Part shown: one piece after another, positions 12,655 to 24,772 of the stretch | Layout: each line of letters starts with the position of its first letter | Position numbering within the stretch: position 1 is the stretch's first letter | Source: Pterois miles | Lineage: Eukaryota > Chordata > Actinopteri > Perciformes > Scorpaenidae | Assembly (NCBI GenBank): GCA_947000775.1 | Contig: CAMQGK010000299.1 | Span: forward strand, 21,026,001-21,090,000 | DNA: 64,000 nt | Reading direction: 5' to 3' | Made by a program: the position numbers and the translations under genes | Notes under the pieces: model-generated | Databases searched by the model: none | What the model was told of the DNA's origin: nothing | The model's input: the letters and a program-made list of their open reading frames with translations, nothing else

Positions 12655-13180
12655 TCAAAAACATATTTATGCAAAAACATATTTATGCAAAATGCAAAAA
12701 AAAACAAAAACAAAACATATTTCTGGCCTCAAACTCTGAAATAGACGATTCAAACTAAAAATTATTTTCACTGCTGATTTGTGTATTTATTTTTATTTTG
12801 CCTTTATTTTTTAATTTATTTATTTTATATTTGTATTATATGTATTTATGGATTCACTTGTGCAGTGAAGTGAAAATTGAGCATAAATAAATACATTTTA
12901 AAAATGCATAAACACATACACTTAAAATAAATAAAATAAATGCAAAAAATAATAAATATATTTAAAAATGAATAAAAATAAATACCCAATTAAAGTGAGT
13001 AAATAAATAATATGTTCATACAAAAATGTTCAAACAAAAAAATAAAAAAGCAAATTAAAATGAAAATATCAATTTAAGTCACATTTTATCCATTCAAAAA
13101 TGGTAATAATTTTAATATTATTTTTGCCATATTTCAGGACACATTAATTAATTAATCAGGTAGTTTATTTATTTGTTCTC
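12655..13180. repeat. AT-rich region with AAATA-type repeats
   Basis: A-rich and T-rich stretches with degenerate AAATAAATA motifs, similar to 14,380-15,070, 22,080-22,620, 31,060-31,475 and 52,580-53,330. Confidence 0.7.
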
Positions 13181-13534
13181 CAGTAATTGTTGTTCTGTAA
13201 ATCAGTGATTATTAGTTATTATGAGCTAACGTGAGCAGTGTGCAGCTGTGCAGAGTTTAAAGGCCAGATGTGACGTAACAGGAGACGTCGATAACGTTTA
13301 TCTGAACCCTCCAACGGCGACGGCACCGTCAGCTCAACCAGCCACCTCAAACCACCGCTAACAGCAAGGGATTATGGGTAGGAGAGTCTGGACTGATGCT
13401 CGTCTGCTGCTCTCATCCATCACCCATCCTGTCTTCCTCTCTTCCTCCTTCATCGCTCTCCATCATGTCCTTGTTTTCCTCTCTGCATATAGATCACTGG
13501 AGGACAGAGATATTCTTAGCTGAGGGCACAGTAA

Positions 13535-14262
13535 CGTAATCTCCTCCTCCTCCTCCTCTCCTCTTCCTCTCCTCCTCCTCCTCTCCTCTTCCTCTCCTCC
13601 TCCTCCTCTTCCTCTCCTCCTCCTCTCCTTTTCCTCTCCTCTCCTCCTCTTCTCCTCCTCCTCTCCCTCTCCTCCTCCTCCTCTCCTCTTCCTCTCCTCC
13701 TCCTCCTCTTCCTCTCCTCCTCCTCTCCTTTTCCTCTCCTCTCCTCCTCTTCTCCTCCTCCTCTCCTCCTCTTCTCCTCCTCCTCTCCTCTTCCTCTCCT
13801 CCTCCTCCTCTCCTCTCCTCCTCCTCTCCTCTTCCTCTCCTCCTCTCCTCTTCCTCCTCCTCCTCCTCTCCCTCCTCCTCCTCTCCTCCTCCTCCTCTCC
13901 TCTTCCTCTCCTCCTCCTCCTCTCCTCTCCTCCTCCTCTCCTCTTCCTCTCCTCTTCCTCTCCTCCTCCTCTCCCCCTCCTCCTCCTCTCCTCCTCCTCC
14001 TCTCCTCTTCCTCTCCTCCTCTCCTCTTCCTCTCCTCCTCCTCTCCTCTTCCTCTTCCTCCTCTCCTCTCCCTCTCCTCCTCCGCTCCTCTTCCTCTCCT
14101 CCTCCTCCTCTCCCTCTCCTCCTCCTCTCCTCTTCCTCTCCTCCTCCTCCTCTCCTCTCCCTCTCCTCCTCCTCTCCCTCTCCTCCTCCTCCTCCCCTCT
14201 TCCTCTCCTCCTCCTCCTCTCCTCTTCCTCTCCTCCTCCTCTCCTCCTCCTCTCCTCCCTTT
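13535..14262. repeat. Polypyrimidine minisatellite (CTCCTCCTCTCCTCTTCCTCT-type)
   Basis: About 730 bp of nearly pure C and T on the plus strand, built from CCTCCTCCTCT and CCTCTTCCTCT blocks of about 10-30 bp. It can form triplex (H-DNA) structures. The minus strand is stop-free Arg-Glu-Gly and is not a gene. Confidence 0.95.
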
Positions 14263-14379
14263 TCTTTCATCACTGAGCTTTACTTTCATGAACTCCCTCC
14301 TCCTGACATCTTCCCAAGAGGTCAGAAACTTAACAACCTGTTGTATTTACAGTTACTGACATCTTTAAACTTGACGTTT

Positions 14380-15075
14380 AAAGGACCATAAATAAATAAA
14401 TGACTTGATAAATAAATAAATAAATGTCAATAGAGTATAAAAAAAATAAATGTAATAAATTGATAAAATGTGACATAAATTTATATTTCTGTTTTAATTT
14501 TCTTCTTTATTTATTTATCTTTGTATTAATTACTTTATTTATTTAGGCCTCTGTTAATTTTCCCCATTTCTTTATTTACGTATTCATCTTTATAACATTA
14601 TTTAAATTTCTTTAATTGATTAAAGAAATGTAAAAAAAAAAAAAAAAAAAAAGTAAATAAATAAATAAGATTGGGGAAATAAGTAAAATGCAAAGGGGCA
14701 ATTTTACTGAAATAAATAAATAAATAAATAAATACATTTAAAATAAATATAAAATGTTTTGATTCATGTATTTATTTTTATACATTTATTTATTTTCTAA
14801 TTACTTATTTGTGAATTTATTTTTATTGAGATGTCTCTTAAATATATGCTTTTATTTATTTATTTGTGCAAGATTTTTCCTTTTGCATTTCACCCCTTAT
14901 TTATTACCCTTTCTATTTATTTTTTGCGTCTCTAATTCATTAATTAATTAACTACTTAATTAATTAATTCATTATTTAATTATTATTTTACATTTCACCC
15001 CTTATTTCCCCAAATATACTGATGTCTGTATTCCTTCTTTTATAGATTTCTTTTTTACATTTCTGCCTCATTGTG
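14380..15075. repeat. AT-rich interspersed repeat with TTTATTTATTT runs
   Basis: Inverted A-rich and T-rich halves (AAATAAATA before about 14,750, TATTTATTT after) flank the middle, so the region is roughly self-complementary. Fragments such as TTGCATTTCACCCCTTATTT recur in reverse sense at 22,150 and 52,660. Confidence 0.7.
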
Positions 15076-15689
15076 GGGAAATGGAGAAAAAAAATTGAAA
15101 TTCTGCTGATATATTGATATCACTGCAGTACTACTGATTTCGTTACTGCGTATTATGCAGTACTGTGTCAGTAAACAATAATCTAGTAGTGATTGGGCTC
15201 TAACCTGAAGGCAGATTCTTCCTTTCATATACAATATTTTATCATCAAACAGGTTGAGAAATGAGCCATCAAATACATAAATAGTGCGCAGGCTGGCATC
15301 TTTTACCAGAGTAATGATTAATTATGAGTGGAGCGCACCGTCAGGACGACTCCTTGAGAGGCCACATTTAGCCGTGGAGTGTTTTTATTATTCATGGCTG
15401 CTGGTTGGACGCTGGGTGTGTTTGTTGGGCGTCTGTCTGGCGGACTAAGAGTACGTCATCGGGCGGCGGAGGACATCTGATCTACGCAGCACGAGAGACG
15501 GTTTCCTCCAGGCGCTCTGCTGTTAACCTAAATATCCAGTCAGACAGAAAAGGAAACAGACGACTCCAGTGGATAATTAAACAGATGTCTGATATCATTT
15601 ACACGAGTTTTACATAGAGACGCCCTGAAACCACAAACAGACGCTGCACATGTTCCGTCGTCAGTTTATAATCATTAGTTGATTTTCAT

Positions 15690-16115
15690 TAAAGCTGCAC
15701 GACTTTTCGATATGTATTGGGATTTTTAAGTATTGTGATTCAATACTCTGATTTATTATTTTTGTCATCTTTTTTAACACTAGACCAACTTTATAAAATC
15801 TCTACATGAATCCAGTAAAATGTCTGATTTCCAGCATGTCTGTTGTCAGAGACGTCCTGAAGTCAAATCTATCAGGATCATTATCAGGAATTATTGATTA
15901 CAGTTTTTATCAGCAACCCAGAAATCAAAGAATAAAGACGTTTCCCTCACAGATTAGTGGGATTTTCTTTGTAATTTATCAGGGTCATGTAATGTTTTAT
16001 ACTTCTGCTGAATATAATCCATCAATCGGATTTCTTTGTGAACACCTTATTTTGAAAAGCGGCTATAGTCCCAGATGTCTACTTCCTCTAGCTTCTCCAA
16101 GGTGGTGTTTCAGAG
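15690..16115 (+). mobile_element. Interspersed repeat family A, copy 3
   Basis: Direct copy of 1,150-1,685 including CAGAGACGTCCTGAAGTCAA and TTTTGAAAAGCGGC. Confidence 0.75.
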
Positions 16116-16508
16116 GTGTCAGCACACTGAAACACACACTCAGACCTTCAGCTTCAGGTCAGGTATGACACACAGCATGAATGCGCTGCCTTGTTGGGCA
16201 TTGAACCAATAGCTGAATGAGCCTCGCCCACAGACGGACCGCCTCCAGCACACAGCTGCTGATGTTTTCCCACAGACAACAGGAAGTGATCATCTCCCTG
16301 GTTCCCCCCCACCAATGGGATTGTTCCACTAGGTTTTGGATTACTGGAGAAAGTCAGCTCTTTGGCGAACAAACACAGACACGTTTTGTTCAGCAGGATA
16401 ATCTCTGATGATTACTTCATCATGGCTTTTGCGTGGCGTGCGAAGGCTCTGAAAGTTGTGGTATTTTGCCGTGTACCTCAGACTGCGTGAGGCACTTTTC
16501 GTTTCAAC

Positions 16509-16604
16509 ATGGACGCCTTCGAGGAAAAACCGGCAGAGCAGGTTGGCCTGTACAGACGTCTCTACAAGCACTCACTGGGAGACCACAGGGACGAGGTCAC
16601 GTGA
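16509..16604 (+). pseudogene. Short MADF-like peptide fragment, probably a transposon or gene relic
   Basis: A 31-codon frame reads EQVGLYRRLYKHSLGDHRDE near its end. This loosely resembles the start of a MADF domain (aromatic-leucine-tyrosine then Tyr/His-Arg/Lys-Asp), which is common in PIF/Harbinger-associated and Myb/SANT-like proteins. It stops early and no downstream continuation was found, so the assignment is weak. Confidence 0.25.
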
Positions 16605-16609
16605 CCACA

Positions 16610-17690
16610 GGGACGTGGTCAGAGGGGACGGACAGGAAACAGGAAGTCATTTAGACTTGGAGGGAAGTGACAGTAATAATCACAGTACTGCAGTGTTTAG
16701 CGGTACTAACATCAGAGTTTCCTGTTGCCAGGCAGAATACTCCTCTCTGGTACCACACGCTGACTTCCTGCTTATCAACACAATATTTGGTTTCTGCTCC
16801 TCCTGGCTTTCAGAGCATATCACAACGAACGGCGCGCTGAGCATAAACGCCTCTCTGCAGGCCCGTAGCGTGCACGCCATCCACGGAGGCCACGATGCCG
16901 ACCACAAACCGAGCTTAAGAAGCAGTGTAGTTGCACGAGTGGTTTTTGCATGAGGCCCAATGTTTGTACAGATCAGTCACATGTAACACATCCTAGAGTT
17001 CACACATTTACCGTTAACGTCAAGTCTTTCAGTTACAGGAAATGTTTGTTTCTTCATCGGGACACATGAACTGAGCAGCTGAAGGTTGTTGTCTGGGAGC
17101 CCCTCAGAGTCCTTTAGTCCTGGTACCCCCCACCCCCTCTACCCCACTGGTTTCATAGCAACTTGGCGTGGACAACATCCCTGTTGTGCTGCTGGGAGCT
17201 GTGGACCTCCACTCTCTCCAACCCCCCCCCCCCCACCACCACCACCACCACCACCATTAATCTGCCACAAAGCAGCTCTTTCTCTGCTCTGAACTCCTGA
17301 CCAGCAGACTCCCTCCTGCTAATCCACCTCGCTGCATCCAAGAAAACCACTTCTGGAGACCCTGCAGCTAATAAACAGCATGTCCGACTATCAGGGGCAA
17401 CAACTTTTATTTATTACTGATTTAATATGATGATGATTGATGTTGATTATTTTCTCTAATAACCGATTAGTTGTTTGGTCTGGCCCAAGATGGCGTCCTC
17501 AAATGTCTGAATGATATTCATTTTACTGTCACACAGAAGGAAAGAAACCAGAAAATATTCACATTTAAGATGCTGCAATCTTTTTCCTTAAAAAAATTAT
17601 CAATTATCAAAATAGCTGGCGATTAATTTAACAGATGCCAGCTAATGGTTGAAGCTCAGGAACTGGTTAAATACAGATTAAATCCTGACA
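16610..17690. other. No gene seen; C-run and (CCA)n at 17,221-17,256
   Basis: Open frames here have no recognised homology. The simple repeat begins with 12 cytosines followed by CCA triplets. Confidence 0.5.
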
Positions 17691-17773
17691 AAGCCACCAG
17701 CCTTCCCTCACTTCGGTGCCCTTGAGCAGGACCCTGCTGCAGTGCTGGGAACTGAACCTCGATGACTGTTAGA

Positions 17774-17804
<31 letters not shown>

Positions 17805-17840
17805 TTCCTTTATTAGTCCCACAGTGGAGAAATCCACATG
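17690..17840 (-). mobile_element. SINE/LINE tail fragment with (GATAA)n
   Basis: Contains CTTCGGTGCCCTTGAGCAGG and, next to (AGATA)n, ATTCCTTTATTAGTCCCACA, a 3' tail shared with 23,265-23,325 and the SINE at 33,478-33,774. The tail orientation shows insertion on the minus strand. Confidence 0.65.
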
Positions 17841-17964
17841 TTTGATCATGTTTCACATGATTGTTGAGACAACAAACAACAAAACAACATAAAAAAGACG
17901 AGATAGAAAATGCTTCACAGTCTTCTTGCAACTAAGAGGCAAAAAAACGGTTTGAGCGAAAGCT

Positions 17965-18540
17965 GTCAAAGGTAACGGCATAAATTAAATAATAATAAAT
18001 AATAAATAGACGCCTCAAATTTGTTTTAACTTCTCCGATTTTTTCTAGCACATTAATACAACTTGTGATTTTTAGGTTGTCAAGGAAAAACTGTCCTGGC
18101 CATGTTCAGAGGGGCCCGTTGACCTCTGACCTCCAGATGTGTGGATGTAAATGGGTTCTCTGGGTCTCCACCAGTCTCCCCTTTACAGACATGCCCACTT
18201 TATGATAGTCCCAGTCAGTCTGGATCAAGTCCTAGTCAAGTCAGCACTCTGACACACTGACAGCTGTTGTTGCCTGTTGGGCTGCAGTTTGTCATGTTCT
18301 GATTGGAGCAGATTGTTGATGCTAAAGTCAGAACCTGGGAGGGTTTCTGGACCATATCTGGTATTGATTAGTGTTTTTCATTGATTTACAATAATAAATA
18401 TCTATTCAAATTTACATAAAGCAGCATATTTGAATATTTAACACTTGGTAAATCTTCCTTTAAAGGTACATTTTGAATGGATAAAAAATGTGATTAATCA
18501 TGATTAATATTTTAATCTAGTGACTGACAGCTCAAACTCA
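17965..18540 (+). mobile_element. Repeat family B element, second near-full copy
   Basis: Runs from GCTGTCAAAGGTAACG to TAATCTAGTGACTGACAGCT, giving imperfect inverted termini (GCTGTCA and TGACAGC). The internal blocks TGACCTCTGACCTCCAGATG, TTTACAGACATGCCCACTTT and CACACTGACAGCTGTTGTTG match 10,320-10,480 closely. It lacks the (CTA)n section. Confidence 0.8.
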
Positions 18541-18593
18541 AACCAATCAGCCACCAGCTGCCAGCACTGTGTGATGGCCACTAAGTGGCCCAA

Positions 18594-18594
18594 C

Positions 18595-18644
<50 letters not shown>

Positions 18645-18666
18645 CATCATCATCATCATCAGCAGC
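18594..18666. repeat. (ATG)n followed by (ATC)n, a triplet inverted repeat
   Basis: About fifteen GAT/ATG triplets are followed directly by CATCATCATCATCATCAGCA. The two halves are complementary and can fold into a long hairpin. Confidence 0.9.
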
Positions 18667-18799
18667 AGCTCAGATGACTTGTCCAGATGAGGAAACACTG
18701 CAGACAGTCAGAGACGACAGATGGAGAGATTCACCAAACATTTCCTGCCAGAGACAACCAGGACGGAGTGGATACAGGACACAGCTAGAGCTGGGAGAC

Positions 18800-19252
18800 A
18801 CGGTGCGCCGCCCTGATACGGTGCGCCGACACGGTGCGCCGCCCGTCCCCGACACGGTGCACCGACACGGTGCGCCGCCCGTCCCCGACACGGTGCACCG
18901 ACACGGTGCGCCGACACGGTGCGCCGACACGGTGCGCCGCCCGTCCCCGATACGGTGCGCCGATACGGTGCGCCGATACGGTGCGCCGCCCGTCCCCGAC
19001 ACGGTGCACCGACACGGTGCGCCGCCCGTCCCCGACACGGTGCGCCGACATGGTGCGCCGCCCGTCCCCGATACGGTGCGCCGATACGGTGCGCCGCCCG
19101 TCCCCGACACGGTGCGCCGACACGGTGCGCCGCCCGTCCCCGACACGGTGCACCGACACGGTGCGCCGACACGGTGCACCGACACGGTGCGCCGCCCCGA
19201 TACGATGCACTGCCCGTCCCCGATATGGTGCGCCGCCCCGACACGGTGAAAA
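18800..19252. repeat. GC- and CpG-rich tandem array (CACGGTGCGCCG units)
   Basis: Units of 12 and 23 bp combine CACGGTGCGCCGA with GCCCGTCCCCGA or CACGGTGCACCGA. CpG is extremely dense. Several frames on both strands are stop-free, but they only repeat short His-Gly-Ala-Pro or Arg-Arg peptides, so no gene is called. Confidence 0.95.
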
Positions 19253-19334
19253 ATCAGAAAAACTATCTAGAGAAAAACATTTGATTCCAGCACAGGTCAG
19301 TCAGACGATGTTAAGGTTCAATCATCCACAGTTT

Positions 19335-19343
19335 GATGATGAC

Positions 19344-19385
<42 letters not shown>

Positions 19386-19402
19386 GACGATGACGATGGT
19401 AT
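19335..19402. repeat. (GAT)n microsatellite
   Basis: Imperfect GAT triplets, interrupted by GAC and GGC. Confidence 0.9.
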
Positions 19403-19404
19403 CA

Positions 19405-20095
19405 GTGAGGAACGTACTTGTCAACCTTTTTATCATCTTGTGTCGACGGTACAGCTACACCTGATGTGGTTTAATGTTAATAAACCGTCTCTCAATATTA
19501 GGAAAACTAAATTCATGGGTTTTAGAAATAGAAAAGAAATTGAGGTTATTGAATTAAAGATTTGTGATGTTGAAATTGATTCCTCGGGGTAGTGATTGAT
19601 CATAAACTGATATGGAAACAACATAGTAACTGTATTAACGGTGGTATTAATCCTGTATAGATCTAGGGATATATTTAGTTATAAGGCCTGACATGTCATT
19701 TATTCTTCCTTATAGCTCTGACTGTGTGGAACTGAGGGCGTCGACTTTAAAATGACTATAAATTCAACTGTACGTATAATCAATAAGGCTGGCTACTGTG
19801 ATCACACTAATCCACCGTTTATACGTTTACGTTATGAAATTTAATGATTTGGTTTATTATAAAATAATGCAAATCATGTTCAGAGCCAAATCAAGGTTTT
19901 TATCACTACGGAGAGTAAATGTGATCTGAGAGGTATTGATCAGTTTACTGGACAACAAGATAAAACAAGTATTACAGGAGATGTGTTTCTGTTGTTGGGG
20001 TCAAATTATGGATTACTGCTAATATAAAGTTAAGAATGTGTAATTCACATAATTCACTCACTTTTTATGCTTTTAATGGTTTGTTTTTTATTTCT
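19405..20095 (+). mobile_element. Relic of a non-LTR retrotransposon reverse transcriptase (ORF2 C-terminal part)
   Basis: Conceptual fragments in shifting frames read WFNVNKPSLNIRKTKFMGFR, then KICDVEID, later INKAGYCDHTNPPFI and MFRAKSRF-like text. These resemble the part downstream of the catalytic core in teleost LINE reverse transcriptases (NKLSLN-KTK-M-F, ...II-KAGY-DHTNPLF). Frameshifts and stops break it, so it is dead. Confidence 0.7.
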
Positions 20096-20124
20096 TGAGC
20101 GTAGCTTAATTTGATAAGAATATA

Positions 20125-20252
20125 GGTTATATATATATATACAGTGTATATATATGTATATATATACACTGTATATCTATATATATATATATATATATAT
20201 ATATAGATATATAGATATAGAGTGTATATATATGTATATATATACAGCAAGG
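20125..20252. repeat. (TA)n-rich cruciform-prone microsatellite
   Basis: Alternating TATATA with ACAGTGTATATATATGTATA and its complement on either side, so it is largely self-complementary. Confidence 0.9.
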
Positions 20253-20989
20253 CGAAGTGGTGTGTTTCCTGTTATCCAGGTGGAAAACCTGCTGATGCTG
20301 ACACACCTGAGTTATCTATTTATTTATTTTGTATTTTCCATATTTTTGTGTTTATTTATTTTTAAATGCATGTGTAAAGAAGAAAATACAGAAATACATT
20401 TGGGGTTAAATCGTGCAGAAATAAACAAATGCAAGACAACTAACGATCATGTTCATTATCGATTAATTGATTAACTTTTATGAAACAGTTAACTTTATGA
20501 AGCTGCAAACCATGAACTGTCTGAAATGATCATTTTTATGGTTTGAGTTGAGCTCTGTATTAATCTGGGGTTTAGTCTGGGGTTCAGATATTTAACCTGT
20601 TGCTGGTTTCAGTGAGGAGAGGTCATTAATAAAGGTTCATGTTATCTTATCTTATCTTAAAACTGTTTTAAAGACACTGACATATGCACTGAAAATGAAT
20701 ATGATTAATTATATTGATTGTCTAATTTCAATGAAAAAACAGAAAAACAGCCCGGGGAACTTTGTGAAGGCTATGAATTGTTCATTTTGAGTTAGTTTCT
20801 GCACATTTTGAATAAATAAATTGATATGAATGAATGAATTCATAAATAAATGATTCACCAGATGGGATGTTTTTGTTCTTTGAGAGCTGACTGGAAGCAT
20901 CTATTATTGATTCACTGGATAAGCTGCATCCTCATCACGTGTATTAATCACCAGAATCCAGTTAAACCTCAGTTTAACTGGACTCCAGT

Positions 20990-21245
20990 AAGGGTGGAAA
21001 AAAATACAGACACCTATGTCTTTCTTTTTACAATTTTGAAATAGATTTTTAAATATCAGAATCCATATATCTGCTTCATCTGTGAGGGAAATGTCTTTAT
21101 TCTTTGATTTCTGGGTTGCTGGATAAAAACTGTAATCAATAATTCCTGACAATGATCCTGATAGATTTGACTTCAGGACGTCTCTGACTACAGACCTGCT
21201 GAGAATCAGACATTTTACTGGATTCATGTAGAGGTTTAACAAAGT
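20990..21245 (-). mobile_element. Interspersed repeat family A, copy 4 (inverted, short)
   Basis: The minus strand matches the central part of family A (AGTCAGAGACGTCCTGAAGT, GATTACAGTTTTTATC). Confidence 0.75.
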
Positions 21246-22014
21246 CAGAGCCCCTAGAAGTGGAGGTTTTACGGTTCTCTATCTGCTGCATGGTGTCGGC
21301 GGTTTCTGGTGGTCCTCTGATGAAGAACCGACTCGTCTTCTCAGCAGGGAGCAGAGAGACACAAATAAAGTCCAGCAGAGTGGAAACATCAGACAGAGAC
21401 AGATGGAGAGACAGACCGGACCCCCACAGATGGGTCAACGGATCAGCGGGTTCCTCTGGACTGACACCAGATCAGCAGTTGCTTCTGTTCTGCTGCTGTC
21501 AGGGAGAACCAATCAGAACCAAACAGAACCTGAAGGACAGCAACAACTAAAGACCAAACAGCTGGAGAACCATCAGAAGCAACGAGTACAGGACAGAACC
21601 TGAAGACCAGAACAACTGGAGAACGCAATCAGTGAAGCCACAGAACTAGAACACAATCATTTTCTCAGGAGGACCCCGAGTTTACCGGGTCGGACCACAC
21701 AGTTACATACAGGTCCTGGTCAACACATCATATTCCAGTGACTGAAGGAAACATCTTGCGTTTTTACAGGAGCTCCCTGAACGCCTCGAGTTGAGAAAAA
21801 GTCATCGCCACGTGTTTGACTGTATGATCTGAACAGAAAACAGCAGTGACTGCAGTACTTGAGATTTCACTGTTGTTTTCATTCATTTAAAGTGTATCTG
21901 AGCTATCTGGGTCGCGTACTGTTCATGCTTTGTAGTATAAGTAACGTCCGCACTCAATAGGTGGTTGCCTAGCAACACATAAACACAGAATACGCTGATT
22001 GCACAACAAAAAGG

Positions 22015-22625
22015 CAGCGTGGCGTGAATGCTGTCCTCCAGATGGAAAACCTGCTGATGCTCGATCACATGTTACAGCCCCCTAATTTGCATAATGAGGC
22101 AAAAATACATAAAGAAATGTGACAAGAAAAGAATACAGAAATAAATTTGGGGAGAAATGCAAAGGAAAAACAAGCATAAATGAATAAACAAAGGCATAAA
22201 TACATAAATAAATACAAACATTTAAAAATATTAAAGAATAAATGTAAATAAATAAACACAAATACACTAAAAGAAAAAACAAAAAATAAATAAAAAATAA
22301 TTTAAAAAATAAAACATTAAAAATAAATGGATAAATAAAAAAATTACAAAATAATTAAATGCAAATAAATAAAAAATAAATACAAACAAACAAATAAAAA
22401 ATAAATGTAAAAATAAATAAATATAAACTAAATGCAAAAACAAATGAATAAATAAAAAAATTAAAAATAAATAAGTTAATTAAAAATAAATAAATTTAAA
22501 GAATTAATGAGAATAAAAACATAATAAACAAAAGTAAAAATAAAACAGAAGAATAAATGAATAAGGGAATTAATTCAGAGATAAATAAAGAACAAAAACA
22601 GAAATATCAATTTATGTCACATTTG
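22015..22625 (+). mobile_element. AAATA-rich interspersed repeat, copy 1
   Basis: Begins CCAGATGGAAAACCTGCTGATG, then CCCCCTAATTTGCATAATGAGG, AGAAATAAATTTGGGG and a long A-rich tail. The same order occurs at 52,845-53,280, and a 5' fragment at 20,265-20,420. Repetition establishes it as a dispersed element; its class is unknown to me. Confidence 0.75.
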
Positions 22626-22629
22626 ATCA

Positions 22630-23750
22630 ATTATTTAAAGTCTACATTTATGTTTTATGTTATCTTTGCTTCACTTAATGACATATTTATACAGTAATTT
22701 ATTTATTTATTCATTTACTTTTTAAGTTTGGCTTTTAATACTGATTAAGGTGATCAGTGCTGGTCTTTATGTTAAATAAATAAATTCATGGTTTGTACAC
22801 GCAGACAGATTGATGTCTTGCAAAGGTGTCTTATAACCTAATTTAAATATACACATAATTACACATACTAGCATTTATCATGTAAACAAAGCATTATGGG
22901 ATGTCGAGCCACTGTCAGCCATTCATATCATTCATCAGAAATCTGATTTTCATCATCGATTAATCAATTAATTGTTCTATGAAACATCAGAAAACAGTTA
23001 AAATGGTCCAAGTTTTCTTTTAAAAGTCAAAGAAAAGCAAAAAGCAAGTGAGAAGCTGCAAACGATGGATATGCAACATTTTTATTGCTGAAATAAAATG
23101 TACTTAAATGATCATTTTCTGCCCGTTATTTCAACCTTAAATTGAATTTTGATCATTCTACATGAATGTTATTTTCTTTTACACACACATTCATTAAAGA
23201 TGATATTTATGTTTTTTCTGAATATTTGATGGTAGTAAATGTGGTATTTGTGTATTTTGTATATGTGGTACTGAATTTCCCCACTGTGGGACTAATAAAG
23301 GAATATCTTATCTTAGGAATATCTTATTTACATCCATATACATACATATCACATTTTCCTAAAATAAAATATTCAATCAGTGTGTTATGTTATATCATTT
23401 GATAATATTTATATTTATTATATATATTATTTATATTTCTCTGTTATTACAGCTGTAATTGAATTTTTGATCATTTCATATGAATGTAATGTAAAAAATA
23501 AATAAACATCTATTTTTCTCATGATCCTTGTTTTTTTTGTTAAAACATTTCTTTAAGATAATATTTCTGTTTTTTTCTGAATATTTGATGGTAGTAAATG
23601 TGTTCATTTACATCACATCATACTGTGTAACATGTGATGACATTCACAGATTATTTAGTGGTATGAAAGCAGGGGATGTGTTCAATAATTATCATATTAC
23701 AATCATTATCACTGATCAGCGTGCACACGTAGACGTCACTCCTTTCCATC
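22630..23750. other. No gene seen; AT-rich, includes a SINE/LINE tail fragment
   Basis: At about 23,270-23,325 TTTCCCCACTGTGGGACTAA and (ATCTT)n match the retroposon tail seen elsewhere, in plus orientation. Confidence 0.55.
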
Positions 23751-23752
23751 CA

Positions 23753-24772
23753 GCTGTTAGCGGCCAGCTGTTAGCTGCCAGCTGTTTAGCTGCCAGCTGT
23801 TAGCGGCCAGCTGTTTAGCGGCCAGCTGTTAGCTGCCAGCTGTTTAGCTGCCAGTTGTTAGCGGCCAGCTGTTAGCTGCCAGTTGTTTAGCGGCCAGCTG
23901 TTAGCTGCCAGCTGTTAGCTGTAAGCTGCCAGCTGTTTAGCGGCCAGCTGTTTAGCTGCCAGCTGTTAGCTGCCAGCTGTTAGCTGCCAGCTGTTAGTTG
24001 TTTAGTGGCCAGCTGTTAGCTGCCAGTTGTTTAGTGGCCAGCTGTTAGCTGCCAGCTGTTAGCAGCCAGCTGTTTGCTGTTAGCAGCCAGCTGTTAGCTG
24101 CCAGCTGTTTAGCTGCCAGCTGTTTAGCTGTTTAGCTGCCATCTGTTAGCAGCCAGCTGTTTGCTGTTAGCTGCCAGCTGTTAGCAGCCAGCTGTTAGCT
24201 GCCAGCTGTTAGTTGTTTAGCTGCCAGCTGTTTAGCTGTTAGCAGCCAGCTGTTAGCTGCCAGCTGTTTAGCTGCCAGCTGTTTAGCTGTTAGCTGCCAG
24301 CTGTTTAGCTGCCAGCTGTTAGCTGTTAGCAGCCAGCTGTTTAGCTGCCAGCTGTTTAGCTGTTAGCAGCCAGCTGTTTAGCTGCCAGCTGTTAGTTGTT
24401 TAGCTGCCAGCTGTTTAGCTGTTAGCAGCCAGCTGTTAGCTGCCAGCTGTTTAGCTGTTAGCTGCCAGCTGTTTAGCTGCCAGCTGTTAGCTGTTAGCAG
24501 CCAGCTGTTTAGCTGCCAGCTGTTTAGCTGTTAGCAGCCAGCTGTTTAGCTGCCAGCTGTTAGCTGTTAGCAGCCAGCTGTTGAGCTGCCAGCTGTTTAG
24601 CTGTTAGCAGCCAGCTGTTAGCAGCCAGCTGTTAGCAGCCAGCTGTTTAGCTGTTAGCTGCCAGCTGTTTAGCTGCCAGCTGTTTAGCTGCCAGCTGTTA
24701 GCAGCCAGCTGTTAGCAGCCAGCTGTTTGCTGTTAGCTGCCAGCTGTTAGCTGTTAGCTGCCAGCTGTTGGC
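23753..24772. repeat. 1-kb array of CAGCTG-containing units (GCCAGCTGTTTAGCT)
   Basis: Units of about 14-22 bp alternate GCCAGCTGTTAGCT, GCCAGCTGTTTAGCT and GTTAGCAGCCAGCTG. Nearly every unit holds the palindromic E-box CAGCTG. The array ends about 110 bp beyond the putative minus-strand donor at 24,884, that is, within the start of the putative intron. Confidence 0.95.

Noticed and set aside
13494..14289. Minus-strand Arg/Glu/Gly frames of about 258 codons
   Set aside because: Translation of a polypyrimidine satellite; parallel frames are open and composition is purely repeat driven.
18670..19592. Arg/Ala/His-rich frames on both strands, up to 252 codons
   Set aside because: Produced by the CpG-rich 12/23-bp array in several frames at once; no conserved domain.
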